Shown here piece after piece: positions 37,214 to 47,817 of a stretch of 47,857 nucleotides of DNA. The stretch's first letter is position 1; each line of letters starts with the position of its first letter. Under the pieces are notes generated by a model. The model saw only the letters and a list, made by a program, of their open reading frames with translations. It made no database searches and was not told the DNA's origin. Where the stretch lies: the NCBI GenBank assembly GCA_002095305.1, contig MIEI01000034.1, forward strand, positions 1 through 47,857. Reading direction: 5' to 3'. This stretch comes from Pantoea brenneri (lineage in GTDB: Bacteria > Pseudomonadota > Gammaproteobacteria > Enterobacterales > Enterobacteriaceae). The position numbers and the translations under genes were made by a program.

Positions 37214-37393
37214 TTTTTTTCCTTATATCACTCGCTGAGCTATGTCTGTGAGGGCATAGCCTACCTGAAAGCGGATAATTCACATCTGGTAATTGATTAA
37301 TTTTTTTAAACTCAGATTTCTCTCACAACTTCGTAACAATCGCTGAAAAAGGCTTGCAGAATAAACCTCGGTGATGGCAAAAATCAGGACAAT

Positions 37394-37419
37394 AAAAAAG
37401 GGCGATAAGTCGCCCTTTT
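37394..37419 (-). terminator. Rho-independent terminator after glnS
   Basis: Minus-strand stem GGGCGA / TCGCCC, extended by A-T pairs, with a 4-nt loop and then six T; 28 nt past the glnS stop. The flanking 37214-37390 holds the 5' side of the NTF2-like gene and nothing else I can name. Confidence 0.92.
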
Positions 37420-37446
37420 GTCATTTTATCAGGTCAGCACCAACGA

Positions 37447-39114
37447 TTATTCGCCGGCTTTAGTCCAGGTATCGCGTAAGCCAACGGTGCGGTTAAACAC
37501 CAGCTGTGACGGCTTCGAATAGACGCTGTCCGCGCAGAAGTAACCTTCACGCTCAAACTGGTACGGCGTGGTGGCTTCCACATCGCGCAGGCCTGGCTCA
37601 ACAAAGCCCTGTTTGATGGTCAGCGAGTCTGGATTGATCACCGACAGAAAATCGTCGGCTGCACCCGGATTTGGCACGCTGAACAGGCGATCATACAGGC
37701 GGAACTCGGCTGGCTGCGCGTGTTCTGCCGACACCCAATGGATCACGCCTTTGACCTTGCGGCCATCAGCAGGATCTTTACTCAGGGTATCAACATCGCT
37801 GGTGCAGTAGATGCAGGTGATGTTGCCGTCTTCATCTTTTGCCACCCGCTCAGCACGGATCACGTAGGCGTTGCGCAGGCGAACTTCTTTGCCCAGCACC
37901 AGACGCTTATACTGCTTGTTGGCCTCTTCACGGAAATCCGCCCGGTCGATCCAGATCTCACGGCTGAAAGGCACTTCACGCGTGCCCATCTCCGGTTTAG
38001 ACGGATGGTTAGGCATGGTGATGCTTTCGTGATGGCCAGCCGGCAGATTTTCGATCACGACTTTCAGTGGATCGAGCACCGCCATAGCACGTGGCGCATT
38101 CTCATTAAGATCGTCACGGATGCACGATTCCAGCGACGCCATTTCCACAATATTGTCCTGCTTGGTGACGCCAATACGGCGGCAGAACTCGCGGATTGAC
38201 GCGGCAGTGTAACCGCGACGGCGTAAGCCAGAAACGGTCAGCATGCGCGGATCATCCCAGCCCTCAACGTGCTTCTCTGTCACCAGCTGCGTCAGTTTGC
38301 GTTTTGACATCACCGCATACTCAAGATTCAGGCGCGAGAACTCATACTGACGCGGGTGCACCGGAATGGTGATGTTATCCAGCACCCAGTCATACAGACG
38401 ACGGTTGTCCTGGAACTCCAGCGTACAGAGTGAATGGGTAATCCCTTCCAGCGCATCAGAGATGCAGTGGGTAAAGTCATACATCGGATAGATGCACCAC
38501 TTGTTACCGGTCTGGTGGTGTTCAGCGAATTTAATTCGATAGAGCACCGGATCGCGCATCACGATAAAGTTAGAAGCCATATCGATTTTGGCGCGCAGGC
38601 AGGCAGTGCCTTCGGCAAACTCACCGCTACGCATTTTCTCGAACAGCGCCAGGTTCTCTTCCACGCTGCGATCGCGATACGGGCTGTTTTTACCCGGCGC
38701 AGTCAGGGTGCCACGGTATTCGCGGATCGCTTCCGGACTCAGCTCATCGACATAAGCCAGCCCTTTATTGATCAGTTCGATGGCATAGTTGTAGAGCTGA
38801 TCAAAATAGTTTGATGAGTAACAAACCTCACCGCTCCACTCAAAGCCCAGCCATTTGACGTCACGCTTGATGGATTCAACGAACTCCATATCCTCTTTGA
38901 CCGGATTGGTATCGTCGAAACGCAGATTGCATTGCCCCTGGTAATCCTGGGCGATGCCAAAATTCAGACAGATCGATTTCGCATGACCAATGTGCAGATA
39001 GCCATTGGGCTCCGGCGGAAAACGGGTATGCACGCTGCTGTGCTTACCGCTCGCCAAATCTTCGTCGATGATCTGACGAATAAAGTTAGTTGGGCGGGCT
39101 TCAGCCTCACTCAT
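37447..39114 (-). CDS. glnS: Glutaminyl-tRNA synthetase
   Basis: 555 aa from the ATG at 39114 (554 in E. coli). Class I motifs are [15 protein letters not shown] (HIGH at 41-44) and the KMSKS variant VMSKRKL. A C-terminal anticodon-binding beta-barrel region ends [15 protein letters not shown]. An in-frame ATG 21 codons upstream adds [19 protein letters not shown], absent from the family; GAGG precedes the chosen ATG. The enzyme charges tRNA-Gln and in E. coli recognises the tRNAs of the metT-glnX operon, which probably begins just past this window. Confidence 0.97.
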   Translation of the reverse strand: MSEAEARPTNFIRQIIDEDLASGKHSSVHTRFPPEPNGYLHIGHAKSICLNFGIAQDYQGQCNLRFDDTNPVKEDMEFVESIKRDVKWLGFEWSGEVCYSSNYFDQLYNYAIELINKGLAYVDELSPEAIREYRGTLTAPGKNSPYRDRSVEENLALFEKMRSGEFAEGTACLRAKIDMASNFIVMRDPVLYRIKFAEHHQTGNKWCIYPMYDFTHCISDALEGITHSLCTLEFQDNRRLYDWVLDNITIPVHPRQYEFSRLNLEYAVMSKRKLTQLVTEKHVEGWDDPRMLTVSGLRRRGYTAASIREFCRRIGVTKQDNIVEMASLESCIRDDLNENAPRAMAVLDPLKVVIENLPAGHHESITMPNHPSKPEMGTREVPFSREIWIDRADFREEANKQYKRLVLGKEVRLRNAYVIRAERVAKDEDGNITCIYCTSDVDTLSKDPADGRKVKGVIHWVSAEHAQPAEFRLYDRLFSVPNPGAADDFLSVINPDSLTIKQGFVEPGLRDVEATTPYQFEREGYFCADSVYSKPSQLVFNRTVGLRDTWTKAGE

Positions 39115-39220
39115 CTCAAAAATCCTCAATACGAATAGCGGGTGATATGTACCACGAAGTAACGGAGTATGATCCACAAAGCGCCAGAGGGAAACAACCG
39201 TTTGTTCAGCCTTTAAAACA

Positions 39221-39247
39221 AAAAAGGCAGGAATCGCTTCCTGCCTT
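39221..39247 (-). terminator. Rho-independent terminator after nagE
   Basis: Minus-strand 10-bp stem AAGGCAGGAA / TTCCTGCCTT with a 4-nt loop followed by further T residues, about 20 nt past the nagE stop. Confidence 0.93.
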
Positions 39248-39266
39248 GTGGCTTCTGTTGCGGGGA

Positions 39267-41297
39267 TTAGCCTTTCACTTGGTACAGCGGGGTTTCACCC
39301 GCCACGACCTTACCGCTGGCCAGTAACGTCAGGCCGGCAAAATCATCGCTGTTGCTGACCACCACCGGACTGACCATCGAGCGGGCATTGGCGTTCAGGA
39401 AATCCAGGTCCATCTCCAGTACCGGCTGACCGGCCGCCACGCTGGCGCCCTCTTCCACCAGACGGGTAAAGCCTTTACCCTCCAGCGCCACGGTGTCCAG
39501 CCCCATGTGCACCACAATCTCAACCCCGTTGTCGGTTTCCAGACAGAAAGCGTGATTGGTATTGAAAATTTTCACCAGCGTACCGGCAATCGGTGCAACC
39601 ACCCATTTGTCGCTCGGCTTGATCGCCAGACCGTCACCCACCGCTTTGCTGGCAAAGGCTTCGTCCGGTACCGCATCCAGCGCAACGACGTCACCACTCA
39701 CCGGTGCCAGCAGCGTGGCGATAACCCGTGATTCACTGTTCAGTACCGCCTGCGGCTTAACGGCTTCCGGTGCAGCTGCAGCTGCATTGCTGCTGGTGGC
39801 GGCTACCGGCCCTTTGGTCAGCACTTTTTTCATCGCCGACGCAATGCCTTCTGCCTGAGTACCGACAATAATCTGTACGCTCTGCTTGTTGAGGCGAATC
39901 ACTCCGGACGCGCCGAGACGTTTAGCCACGCCCTCATTGACCTGCGCTGAATCATTAACGTTAAGACGCAGACGGGTAATACAGGCATCAATGCTGGTTA
40001 AGTTGTCTGAGCCACCCACCGCGCCAATATAGCGACGCGCCAGCGTTTCAGTTGCACTTTCACCGTTATCGGTTTTATCGACGTTGACGTCATAACCATC
40101 ACTCTCATCACCAGCGACTGCCAGCTCACGGCCCGGCGTCATCAGGTTGAATTTTTTGATGGTGAAACGGAACACCACGTAGTAGATGACGAAGAACACC
40201 AGCCCCTGCGGGATCAGCATGTACCAGTGCGTTGCCAGCGGGTTACGGGTCGACAGCACCATATCCACCAGCCCGGCGCTGAAGCCGAAGCCGGCAATCC
40301 AATGCATGCTGGCCGCGATGAAGACGGAAATACCGGTCAGCACGGCGTGGATCAGATACAGCACCGGTGCCACGAACATGAAGGAGAACTCCAGCGGCTC
40401 AGTGATGCCGGTGAAGAAGGCTGCCACCGCTGCCGCCAGCATGATACCGCCAACTTTGGCGCGGTTTTCCGGCCGTGCACACTGGTAAATTGCCAGCGCC
40501 GCACCCGGCAGACCGAACATCATGATGGGGAAGAAGCCCGCCTGATAGCGACCGGTGATGCCGACAGTTGCCGATCCATCAGCCAGTGACTGTGCGCCGC
40601 CGAGGAATTTAGGAATATCGTTAATCCCGGCCACATCAAACCAGAACACGGAGTTCAGCGCGTGATGTAAACCTACCGGAATCAGCAGACGGTTAAAGAA
40701 GGCGTAGATACCGGCGCCGACTGAACCCAGTTTCTGGATATGCTCGCCAAAACTGACCAGACCGTTAAATACCACCGGCCAGATATACATCAGGATAAAG
40801 GCGACTAAGATCATCAGGAACGACACCAGAATCGGTACCAGTCGGCGTCCGCTGAAGAATGAGAGCGCTTTAGGCAGCTCGACGTGGCTGAAGCGGTTAT
40901 AGACTTCCGCCGATAAAATACCGACCAGGATACCAACAAACTGGTTTTCAATTTTGCCAAAGGCAGCAGGTACCTGCTCCAGCGGTATTTTCTGAATCAT
41001 CGCCACCGCAGCTGGCGAACAGAGTGTGGTCACTACCAGGAACCCGACGAAGCCGGTCAGCGCTGCTGCGCCATCTTTATCTTTGGACATCCCGTAAGCG
41101 ATACCGATAGCGAACAGCACTGACATGTGTTCGATGATGGCGGCACCGGATTTGATAAACAGCGCTGCCAGCGCATTGCCTGCGCCCCAGCTGACTGGAT
41201 CAATCCAGTAACCGACCCCCATTAATATCGCTGCCGCTGGCAGGGTTGCTACCGGCACCATCAGTGCACGGCCAACGCGTTGTAAGTAACCTAACAT
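39267..41297 (-). CDS. nagE: N-acetylglucosamine PTS permease EIICBA
   Basis: 676 aa (648 in E. coli) with all three PTS domains on one chain. The membrane EIIC domain covers 1 to about 380 ([39 protein letters not shown]). EIIB is about 415-492 with phospho-Cys439 ([13 protein letters not shown]). EIIA is about 525-676 with phospho-His597 ([20 protein letters not shown]). It imports and phosphorylates GlcNAc to GlcNAc-6-P. The extra length lies in the two linkers (about 390-415 and 495-520, the latter Ala-rich). It is divergent from nagBACD, with shared NagC/CRP control. Confidence 0.98.
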   Translation of the reverse strand: MLGYLQRVGRALMVPVATLPAAAILMGVGYWIDPVSWGAGNALAALFIKSGAAIIEHMSVLFAIGIAYGMSKDKDGAAALTGFVGFLVVTTLCSPAAVAMIQKIPLEQVPAAFGKIENQFVGILVGILSAEVYNRFSHVELPKALSFFSGRRLVPILVSFLMILVAFILMYIWPVVFNGLVSFGEHIQKLGSVGAGIYAFFNRLLIPVGLHHALNSVFWFDVAGINDIPKFLGGAQSLADGSATVGITGRYQAGFFPIMMFGLPGAALAIYQCARPENRAKVGGIMLAAAVAAFFTGITEPLEFSFMFVAPVLYLIHAVLTGISVFIAASMHWIAGFGFSAGLVDMVLSTRNPLATHWYMLIPQGLVFFVIYYVVFRFTIKKFNLMTPGRELAVAGDESDGYDVNVDKTDNGESATETLARRYIGAVGGSDNLTSIDACITRLRLNVNDSAQVNEGVAKRLGASGVIRLNKQSVQIIVGTQAEGIASAMKKVLTKGPVAATSSNAAAAAPEAVKPQAVLNSESRVIATLLAPVSGDVVALDAVPDEAFASKAVGDGLAIKPSDKWVVAPIAGTLVKIFNTNHAFCLETDNGVEIVVHMGLDTVALEGKGFTRLVEEGASVAAGQPVLEMDLDFLNANARSMVSPVVVSNSDDFAGLTLLASGKVVAGETPLYQVKG

Positions 41298-41409
41298 TTA
41301 CCCTTTCCCCCTATGAGCCTGGCTTGTCGCTCTGCGCCGCTTAATATTGTTATGTCGGCTGCAAAGACCTTATGACACTTCATATCACGCAGCGAAGTGT
41401 AATGATAAA

Positions 41410-41430
41410 TTAATTCGCCTCGCAAATTAA
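41410..41430. promoter_or_regulatory. NagC operator, nagE side
   Basis: TTAATTCGCCTCGCAAATTAA is a near-perfect palindrome with TTAATT/AATTAA arms and CGC/GCG inner elements, very like the E. coli nagE-nagB operators for the repressor NagC. Confidence 0.85.
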
Positions 41431-41439
41431 AACCACCAT

Positions 41440-41461
41440 AACTGTGACTTTTATCACCAAA
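41440..41461. promoter_or_regulatory. CRP-binding site in the nagE-nagB interval
   Basis: AACTGTGACTTTTATCACCAAA has TGTGA, a 6-nt spacer and TCACC (one mismatch from TCACA). It lies between the two NagC operators, as in E. coli. Confidence 0.75.
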
Positions 41462-41503
41462 AAACATCGATTACTGCGGCAACATCTGGCTATACCCGCA
41501 AAC

Positions 41504-41527
41504 TTATTTTATGATCCGAAATATTAA
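41504..41527. promoter_or_regulatory. NagC operator, nagB side
   Basis: TTATTTTATGATCCGAAATATTAA has TTATTT and AAATATTAA arms in NagC-like spacing. It is less symmetrical than the other operator. The centres are about 95 bp apart, close to nine helical turns, which fits looping. The remainder of 41298-41629 is AT-rich promoter DNA without an ORF. Confidence 0.65.
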
Positions 41528-41629
41528 GGCGCACTCAGGCCGTGGCGGGATGACAGAATCCGTTTAGGCTGATGAGTAACGCATTGGATTCGCGCGCCCC
41601 CTTTTCCATTTTCCTAATTGAGGTGAAAC

Positions 41630-42430
41630 ATGAGACTGATTCCTTTAGCTACACCAACCCAGGTCGGCAAATGGGCAGCACGCCATATTGTGAACCGGAT
41701 TAATGCCTTTAACCCAACGGCAGACAAACCCTTTGTGCTGGGCTTACCCACCGGCGGTACGCCGCTTGAAGCTTACAAGCACCTGATTGAGATGCATAAA
41801 GCGGGCCAGGTTAGCTTCAGGCATGTTATCACTTTCAATATGGATGAATATGTTGGCCTGCCAAAAGAGCACCCGGAAAGCTACCACAGTTTCATGTATC
41901 GCAACTTCTTTGATCACGTTGATATTCAACCAGAAAACATCAATCTTCTGAATGGTAATGCGCCGGATATTGACGCAGAATGTCGCCAGTATGAAGAGAG
42001 AATCCGCGCGCTGGGCAAAATTCACCTGTTTATGGGTGGCGTTGGCAACGATGGTCACATCGCCTTTAACGAACCGGCCTCTTCGCTGGCTTCACGTACC
42101 CGGATTAAAACCCTGACGCATGACACCCGCGTGGCAAACTCTCGCTTCTTTAACGGCGATGTCGATCAGGTACCAAAATATGCGCTGACGGTGGGTGTCG
42201 GCACCCTGCTGGACGCGGAAGAAGTGATGATTCTGGTTACCGGCCACGTTAAAGCTCAGGCGCTACAGGCGGCGGTCGAAGGCAACGTTAATCACATGTG
42301 GACCATCAGCTGTCTGCAGCTGCACCCGAAATCGGTGGTGGTGTGTGACGAGCCAGCCACCATGGAACTGAAAGTGAAAACCGTGAAATATTTCCGCGAG
42401 ATGGAAGCGGAAAATATGAAAGGCGTGTAA
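41630..42430 (+). CDS. nagB: Glucosamine-6-phosphate deaminase
   Basis: 266 aa, the E. coli length. Active-site residues are all in place: Asp72 ([10 protein letters not shown]), Asp141, His143 and Glu148 ([14 protein letters not shown]). The phosphate-binding loop [12 protein letters not shown] is near 40. The hexamer converts GlcN-6-P to fructose-6-P and ammonium and is activated by GlcNAc-6-P. It is the first gene of nagBACD, with GAGGTG ahead of the ATG. Confidence 0.98.
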   Translation: MRLIPLATPTQVGKWAARHIVNRINAFNPTADKPFVLGLPTGGTPLEAYKHLIEMHKAGQVSFRHVITFNMDEYVGLPKEHPESYHSFMYRNFFDHVDIQPENINLLNGNAPDIDAECRQYEERIRALGKIHLFMGGVGNDGHIAFNEPASSLASRTRIKTLTHDTRVANSRFFNGDVDQVPKYALTVGVGTLLDAEEVMILVTGHVKAQALQAAVEGNVNHMWTISCLQLHPKSVVVCDEPATMELKVKTVKYFREMEAENMKGV

Positions 42431-42492
42431 CTAAAAATTTGTCGTACCTGCTGTTGCCCCGGGCAGCGGCAGGTCAGGACGGGAGAGAAGAG

Positions 42493-43641
42493 ATGTTCGC
42501 ATTAGTTAATGGCCGGATTTATAGCGGCCACCAGATTCTGGACAATCACGCGGTGGTGATTGCCAACGGGCGCATTGACCGCGTGATCCCACGTGAGTCG
42601 CTGCCTGCAGACATGGAGCAGCGTGATGTATCAGGTGCCATCATTGCGCCCGGCTTTATCGATCTGCAGCTTAATGGCTGTGGCGGCGTTCAGTTTAATG
42701 ACGACATCGACGCGCTCAGCGTAGAGACGCTGGAAATCATGCAGCGCGCCAACGAAAAGTCAGGCTGCACCAGCTTTTTACCGACGCTGATCACCAGCAG
42801 TGACGAATTAATGCAGCGGGCGATCGAAACCATGCGCGCTTACCTGCAAAAACATCAGCATCAGGCGCTCGGGCTGCATCTGGAAGGTCCGTGGCTGAGC
42901 AAAGCGAAGAAAGGCACCCATAATCCGGCGCTGATCCGCCTGCCCGACGCCGCCCTGGTGCAATACCTGTGTGAAAATGCGGATGTGATCACAAAAGTGA
43001 CGCTGGCCCCGGAAAATGCCGGCAGCGACGTGATTCGTCAGCTGACTGAAGCGGGTATCATCGTCTCCGCCGGGCATTCCAACGCCACTTACGAAGAAGC
43101 CAAAGCGGGCTTTTCTACGGGCATCAGCTTCGCCACACACCTGTATAACGCCATGCCGACCTTTGCCGGTCGTGAACCCGGTCTTATCGGTGCGCTGTTT
43201 GATTCGCCTGATGTATACTGCGGCATTATTGCGGATGGTTTACATGTCCATTACGCTAACGTTCGCAATGCGAAGCGCATTAAAGGCGACAAGCTGATCC
43301 TGGTAACGGATGCCACAGCACCGGCTGGCGCGGCGATTAGCGAGTTTATTTTTGCTGGTAAAACAATCTATTATCGTGACGGGCTGTGCGTTGATGAAAA
43401 CGGAACGCTGAGCGGTTCTGCCCTCACCATGATTGAAGCAGTACAGAACAGTGTGGAACATGTTGGCATTGCACTGGATGAAGCGTTGCGCATGGCGTCA
43501 CTTTACCCGGCACGGGCGATGGGCGTGGAAAAGCAGTTAGGCTCGATCGAAGCAGGAAAAATCGCGAACCTGACTGTGTTTACGCGCGACTTTAAAATCA
43601 TTAAGACGTTTGTCAACGGAGACGACGTCCTGAGCGAGTAA
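42493..43641 (+). CDS. nagA: N-acetylglucosamine-6-phosphate deacetylase
   Basis: 382 aa from the ATG at 42493, the E. coli length. The ORF extends 18 codons upstream ([17 protein letters not shown]) but GGGAGAGAAG just before the internal ATG and the family N-terminus [12 protein letters not shown] decide the start. Amidohydrolase ligands are Glu131 (HLEGPWL), His195 (AGHSNAT), His216 (ATHLYNAMP), His251 ([13 protein letters not shown]) and catalytic Asp273 ([10 protein letters not shown]). It makes GlcN-6-P for NagB. Confidence 0.97.
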   Translation: MFALVNGRIYSGHQILDNHAVVIANGRIDRVIPRESLPADMEQRDVSGAIIAPGFIDLQLNGCGGVQFNDDIDALSVETLEIMQRANEKSGCTSFLPTLITSSDELMQRAIETMRAYLQKHQHQALGLHLEGPWLSKAKKGTHNPALIRLPDAALVQYLCENADVITKVTLAPENAGSDVIRQLTEAGIIVSAGHSNATYEEAKAGFSTGISFATHLYNAMPTFAGREPGLIGALFDSPDVYCGIIADGLHVHYANVRNAKRIKGDKLILVTDATAPAGAAISEFIFAGKTIYYRDGLCVDENGTLSGSALTMIEAVQNSVEHVGIALDEALRMASLYPARAMGVEKQLGSIEAGKIANLTVFTRDFKIIKTFVNGDDVLSE

Positions 43642-43648
43642 GCACTGA

Positions 43649-44869
43649 ATGACCACTGGCGGCCAGTCACAAATAGGAAATGTCGATCTTGTTAAGCAAC
43701 TCAATAGTGCGGCCGTTTACCGGCTGATTGATCAACAGGGGCCGATATCGCGCATTCAGATTGCCGAACTCAGCCAGCTTGCGCCCGCCAGCGTCACCAA
43801 AATTACCCGTCAATTGATAGAGCGCGGATTGATCAAAGAGGTGGACCAGCAAGCCTCCACCGGCGGTCGCCGCGCCATCTCCATCATCACTGAAACCCGC
43901 AACTTCCATACCATCGGCGTCCGACTCGGACGCAACGACGCAACCCTGACGCTGTTTGATCTGAGCGGAAAATCGCTGGCGCAAGAGGATTATGCGCTGC
44001 CGGAACGCACTCAGGAGACGTTGCAGCACGCGCTGTTCAACGCCATCAGCGCCTTCATTGAGCAGCACCAGCGCAAGATACGCGAGCTGATCGCGATTTC
44101 GGTGATCCTGCCAGGGCTGGTTGACCCGATTAACGGGGTGATCCGCTATATGCCGCACATCGCCGTCAGTCACTGGCCGCTGGTCGCCAGCCTGAAAGAA
44201 CGCTTTAATGTTACCAGTTTTGTCGGTCACGACATCCGAAGCCTGGCGCTGGCTGAGCACTACTTTGGGGCAAGCCGCGACTGTGCCGACTCCATTCTGG
44301 TGCGCTTACATCGCGGCACCGGGGCCGGTATCATCGCCAACGGGCATATTTTTCTCGGCAGCAACGGTAACGTCGGTGAGATTGGCCATATTCAGGTCGA
44401 TCCGCTGGGCGAACGCTGCCACTGCGGTAACTTTGGCTGCCTCGAAACCATCGCCGCCAACGGCGCGATTGAAAGTCGGGTACGTCATCTGCTGAATCAG
44501 GGCTATCCCAGCGTGCTGACGCTGGAGGCGTGCCAGATGCCGCAAATCTGTAAAGCGGCTAATCAGGGTGATGCGCTGGCCTGCGAAGTGATCGAATATG
44601 TCGGCCGCTACCTCGGTAAAGCTATCGCGATTGCCATCAACCTGTTTAATCCGCAAAAAGTGGTGCTGGCCGGTGAAATCACCGACGCAGAGAAAGTGCT
44701 ACTGCCCGCGATTGAAGGCTGCATTAACACTCAGGCGCTCGCCGCCTTCCGCAAAAATCTACCGGTGGTACGTTCGACCTTAGATCATCGTTCGGCAATC
44801 GGCGCCTTTGCGCTGGCAAAACGTGCCATGCTTAACGGCATTCTGCTGCAACATCTTCTCGAAGAATAA
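43649..44869 (+). CDS. nagC: NagC, N-acetylglucosamine repressor (ROK family)
   Basis: 406 aa, the E. coli length. An N-terminal winged helix (about 10-75, ISRIQIAELSQLAPASVTKITRQLIERGLIKE) is followed by an ROK domain with GRRAISI, GHDIRSLALAEHYFG, HRGTGAGIIANG and the zinc motif GERCHCGNFGCLETIAANGAIE. It binds GlcNAc-6-P and releases the two operators found upstream of nagB/nagE. It starts 7 nt after nagA. Confidence 0.98.
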   Translation: MTTGGQSQIGNVDLVKQLNSAAVYRLIDQQGPISRIQIAELSQLAPASVTKITRQLIERGLIKEVDQQASTGGRRAISIITETRNFHTIGVRLGRNDATLTLFDLSGKSLAQEDYALPERTQETLQHALFNAISAFIEQHQRKIRELIAISVILPGLVDPINGVIRYMPHIAVSHWPLVASLKERFNVTSFVGHDIRSLALAEHYFGASRDCADSILVRLHRGTGAGIIANGHIFLGSNGNVGEIGHIQVDPLGERCHCGNFGCLETIAANGAIESRVRHLLNQGYPSVLTLEACQMPQICKAANQGDALACEVIEYVGRYLGKAIAIAINLFNPQKVVLAGEITDAEKVLLPAIEGCINTQALAAFRKNLPVVRSTLDHRSAIGAFALAKRAMLNGILLQHLLEE

Positions 44870-44909
44870 GCTCAGCCTGCCACTCTGGCGGGCCACATCG
44901 GATCTGACT

Positions 44910-45662
44910 ATGACCATTAAAAGCGTAATTTGTGATATTGATGGCGTGCTGATGCACGACAACACGGCGGTTCCCGGCGCACAGGAGTTTTTGCAGCGCA
45001 TTCTGGCGAAAGAGATGCCGCTGGTGGTGCTGACTAACTACCCTTCGCAAACCGCGCAGGATCTGGCCAACCGTTTCGCCTCGGCGGGCGTAGAAGTGCC
45101 GGACTCGGTGTTCTACACCTCGGCGATGGCCACGGCAGACTTTCTTCGCCGTCAGGAAGGCAAAAAAGCCTATGTGATAGGTGAAGGTGCGCTGATCCAC
45201 GAACTCTACAAAGCCGGCTTTACCATCACCGATATCAACCCTGATTTTGTCATCGTCGGGGAAACGCGCTCGTTTAACTGGGACATGATGCATAAGGCGG
45301 CTTTTTTTGTCGCCAATGGCGCGCGGTTCATCGCCACCAACCCCGATACCCATGCGCGCGGCTTTGTTCCGGCCTGTGGCGCGCTGTGTGCCGGTATCGA
45401 GAAGATTTCCGGTCGCCGCCCGTTCTACGTCGGCAAACCGAGTCCCTACATTATGCGTGCAGCCCTGAACAAGATGCAGGCGCATTCGGAAGAGACAGTG
45501 ATAGTCGGTGACAATCTGCGCACCGATATTCTGGCCGGTTTTCAGGCCGGGCTGGAAACGGTGCTGGTGCTATCGGGCGTATCAACCTTAAGCGATATTG
45601 ATGCCATGCCGTTCCGGCCGGACTGGATCTACCCTTCAGTCGCGGATATTGACCTGTTCTGA
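44910..45662 (+). CDS. nagD: UMP phosphatase NagD (UmpH), HAD superfamily
   Basis: 250 aa from the ATG at 44910, the E. coli length; an upstream reading of 34 residues overlaps the end of nagC in another frame and is rejected. HAD motifs: Asp9/Asp11 (VICDIDGVLMHDN), LTNYPSQT (motif II), the cap SRSFNWDMMHKAAFF region, Lys in YVGKPSPYIM (motif III) and VGDNLRTDILAG (motif IV). In E. coli it dephosphorylates UMP and other nucleotides. Last gene of nagBACD. Confidence 0.97.
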   Translation: MTIKSVICDIDGVLMHDNTAVPGAQEFLQRILAKEMPLVVLTNYPSQTAQDLANRFASAGVEVPDSVFYTSAMATADFLRRQEGKKAYVIGEGALIHELYKAGFTITDINPDFVIVGETRSFNWDMMHKAAFFVANGARFIATNPDTHARGFVPACGALCAGIEKISGRRPFYVGKPSPYIMRAALNKMQAHSEETVIVGDNLRTDILAGFQAGLETVLVLSGVSTLSDIDAMPFRPDWIYPSVADIDLF

Positions 45663-45676
45663 TGCCTTTTTCTTAT

Positions 45677-45704
45677 GACGCATCGGGCTAAAGCGTGATG
45701 CGTC
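45677..45704 (+). terminator. weak terminator after nagD; remainder of the gap precedes asnB
   Basis: Stem GACGCATC / GATGCGTC around a 12-nt loop, followed by CCCTCTTTT, 14 nt past nagD. The T-run is short, so readthrough is likely. The rest of 45705-45970 is AT-rich (about 45760-45900) and must contain the asnB promoter, but I could not single out convincing -35/-10 boxes and see no ORF. Confidence 0.45.
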
Positions 45705-45970
45705 CCCTCTTTTCGACCGATTACCCGCCCTCTCTTTCGGCTAAAATTCAGCCAGAAAATGCATTTCATTATCGATTCAACAATAAAAACGTTGTTAAAT
45801 TGTCGTTTATTCAATTTTATCGCCATGACAACAATCTTTTTATCAGTAAATCGCGATTCCTCTTGCATTGAATGCACCAAATAGCGCATTTTCTTATACA
45901 TCACGCAGCGTCAGGCTGCCGGACAAACGCAAAAGATAACATCGCCGTAAGGTGAGCTCAGGAGTCAGTT

Positions 45971-47638
45971 ATGTGTTCAATTTTTGGTGTGCTGGATCTG
46001 AAAACCGATCCTGTTGAGCTGCGCAAAAAAGCGCTGGAATGTTCACGCTTAATGCGTCATCGCGGCCCGGACTGGTCTGGTGTCTATGCTGATGACCATG
46101 CAATCCTGGCGCATGAACGTCTCTCAATCGTTGACGTCAACAACGGCGCACAGCCGCTGTACAACGCCGACCACACTCATGTTCTGGCGGTTAACGGCGA
46201 AATCTATAACCATCAGGCACTGCGCGCAGAATTGAGCGATCGCTATCAGTTCCAGACCGGATCTGACTGTGAAGTCATCCTGGCGCTGTATCAGGAAAAA
46301 GGGGTCGATTTCCTCGACGATCTGGAAGGCATGTTCGCTTTTATCCTGTATGACAGTGTAAAAAACACTTACCTGATCGGCCGCGATCACATCGGTATCA
46401 TCCCGCTCTATATGGGTAACGATGAGCATGGCAACCTGTATGTCGCGTCAGAGATGAAAGCGCTGGTGCCGGTCTGCCGTTCAATCAAAGAGTTCCCGCC
46501 GGGCAGCTACCTCTCCAGCACCGATGGCGAAATCCGTCGTTACTGGCAGCGTGACTGGATGGAATACAAAAACGTAGAGCACAACACCACCGACGCTGCG
46601 GGCCTGAAGCATGCGCTGGAAGAGTCAGTAAAAAGCCATCTGATGTCAGATGTTCCTTACGGTGTGTTGCTGTCGGGCGGACTCGATTCGTCAATCATTT
46701 CTGCCGTCACCAAGCGCTTTGCCGCTAAGCGGGTCGAAGATCAGGATAAAAGTGATGCCTGGTGGCCGCAGCTGCACTCGTTCGCAGTGGGCCTGGAGGG
46801 ATCGCCCGATCTGAAAGCGGCTAAATCCGTGGCGGAACATCTCGGCACCGTGCACCACGAAATTCATTTCACCGTGCAGGAAGGTCTGGATGCAATTCGC
46901 GATGTGATTTATCACATTGAAACCTACGACGTCACCACCATCCGCGCCTCCACGCCGATGTACCTGATGTCACGTAAGATTAAAGCGATGGGCATTAAGA
47001 TGGTGCTGTCGGGTGAAGGCGCAGATGAAGTCTTCGGCGGCTATCTCTACTTCCATAAAGCGCCGAACGCCAAAGAGTTCCACGAAGAAAACGTGCGTAA
47101 ACTGCAGGCGCTGCACATGTTCGACTGCGCCCGTGCCAACAAGGCGATGTCAGCCTGGGGCGTGGAAGCGCGTGTCCCCTTCCTGGATAAAAAATTCCTC
47201 GATGTGGCGATGCGCATCAACCCGGCCGACAAAATGTGTGGCAGCAACGGCAAAATGGAGAAGCACATCCTGCGTGAATGTTTCTCTTCATACCTGCCGG
47301 AAAGCGTGGCATGGCGGCAGAAAGAGCAGTTCTCAGACGGCGTTGGTTATAGCTGGATCGACTCCCTGAAAGAGGTTGCCGCGCAGCAGATCAGCGATCA
47401 GCAACTGGCCACTGCGCACTTCCGTTTCCCGTTCAACACGCCGGGTTCGAAAGAGGCTTATCTGTATCGTGAAATCTTTGAAGAGCTGTTCCCGTTACCG
47501 AGCGCGGCAGAGTGCGTGCCTGGCGGCCCATCAGTGGCCTGCTCGTCAGCCAAAGCGATTGAGTGGGACGAAGCATTCAAAAACATGGACGATCCATCAG
47601 GTCGCGCCGTGGGTGTGCATCAGTCAGCCTATAAATAA
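45971..47638 (+). CDS. asnB: Asparagine synthetase B (glutamine-hydrolysing)
   Basis: 555 aa (554 in E. coli). Cys2, exposed after Met removal, is the N-terminal glutaminase nucleophile (MCSIFGV); motifs RHRGPDWSG, LAHERLSIVD and NGEIYNHQALR belong to that domain (1 to about 200). The synthetase domain has the PP-loop LLSGGLDSSI (near 237), GEGADEVFGGYLYFH and AWGVEARVPFLDKKFLDVA. It makes asparagine from aspartate with glutamine and ATP. A one-residue insertion (CGSNGK) accounts for the extra length. Confidence 0.98.
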   Translation: MCSIFGVLDLKTDPVELRKKALECSRLMRHRGPDWSGVYADDHAILAHERLSIVDVNNGAQPLYNADHTHVLAVNGEIYNHQALRAELSDRYQFQTGSDCEVILALYQEKGVDFLDDLEGMFAFILYDSVKNTYLIGRDHIGIIPLYMGNDEHGNLYVASEMKALVPVCRSIKEFPPGSYLSSTDGEIRRYWQRDWMEYKNVEHNTTDAAGLKHALEESVKSHLMSDVPYGVLLSGGLDSSIISAVTKRFAAKRVEDQDKSDAWWPQLHSFAVGLEGSPDLKAAKSVAEHLGTVHHEIHFTVQEGLDAIRDVIYHIETYDVTTIRASTPMYLMSRKIKAMGIKMVLSGEGADEVFGGYLYFHKAPNAKEFHEENVRKLQALHMFDCARANKAMSAWGVEARVPFLDKKFLDVAMRINPADKMCGSNGKMEKHILRECFSSYLPESVAWRQKEQFSDGVGYSWIDSLKEVAAQQISDQQLATAHFRFPFNTPGSKEAYLYREIFEELFPLPSAAECVPGGPSVACSSAKAIEWDEAFKNMDDPSGRAVGVHQSAYK

Positions 47639-47655
47639 CCGCGTCTGAACTGATG

Positions 47656-47686
47656 AAAAATGGGCCGTTTATGGCCCATTTTTTTT
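47656..47686 (+). terminator. Rho-independent terminator after asnB
   Basis: Stem ATGGGCC / GGCCCAT with a 6-nt loop and eight T, about 20 nt past the asnB stop. Confidence 0.95.
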
Positions 47687-47788
47687 ATCATCTGCGTTGT
47701 ATTCACTGAAAAATTGTTGAATAAACCGCCAGCCTGGTTATAAGCCGGTCAAACAGCGGTTATCAGCAAAAAAACGGCAAAAAACTTG

Positions 47789-47817
47789 TTGACGCTGTTA
47801 AGTCAACTCCGCATAAT
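47789..47817 (+). promoter_or_regulatory. stringent tRNA-type promoter at the window end
   Basis: -35 TTGACG (47789-47794), 17-bp spacer, -10 CATAAT (47812-47817), then a G/C discriminator GCGCCCCGC. The start would be near 47824. In E. coli the metT-leuW-gln tRNA operon follows asnB on the same strand, so this is probably its promoter; the gene itself is outside the window. Confidence 0.75.

Noticed and set aside
39115..39177. 21-residue extension of GlnS
   Set aside because: Not conserved, and the ATG at 39114 has its own ribosome-binding site and the usual length.
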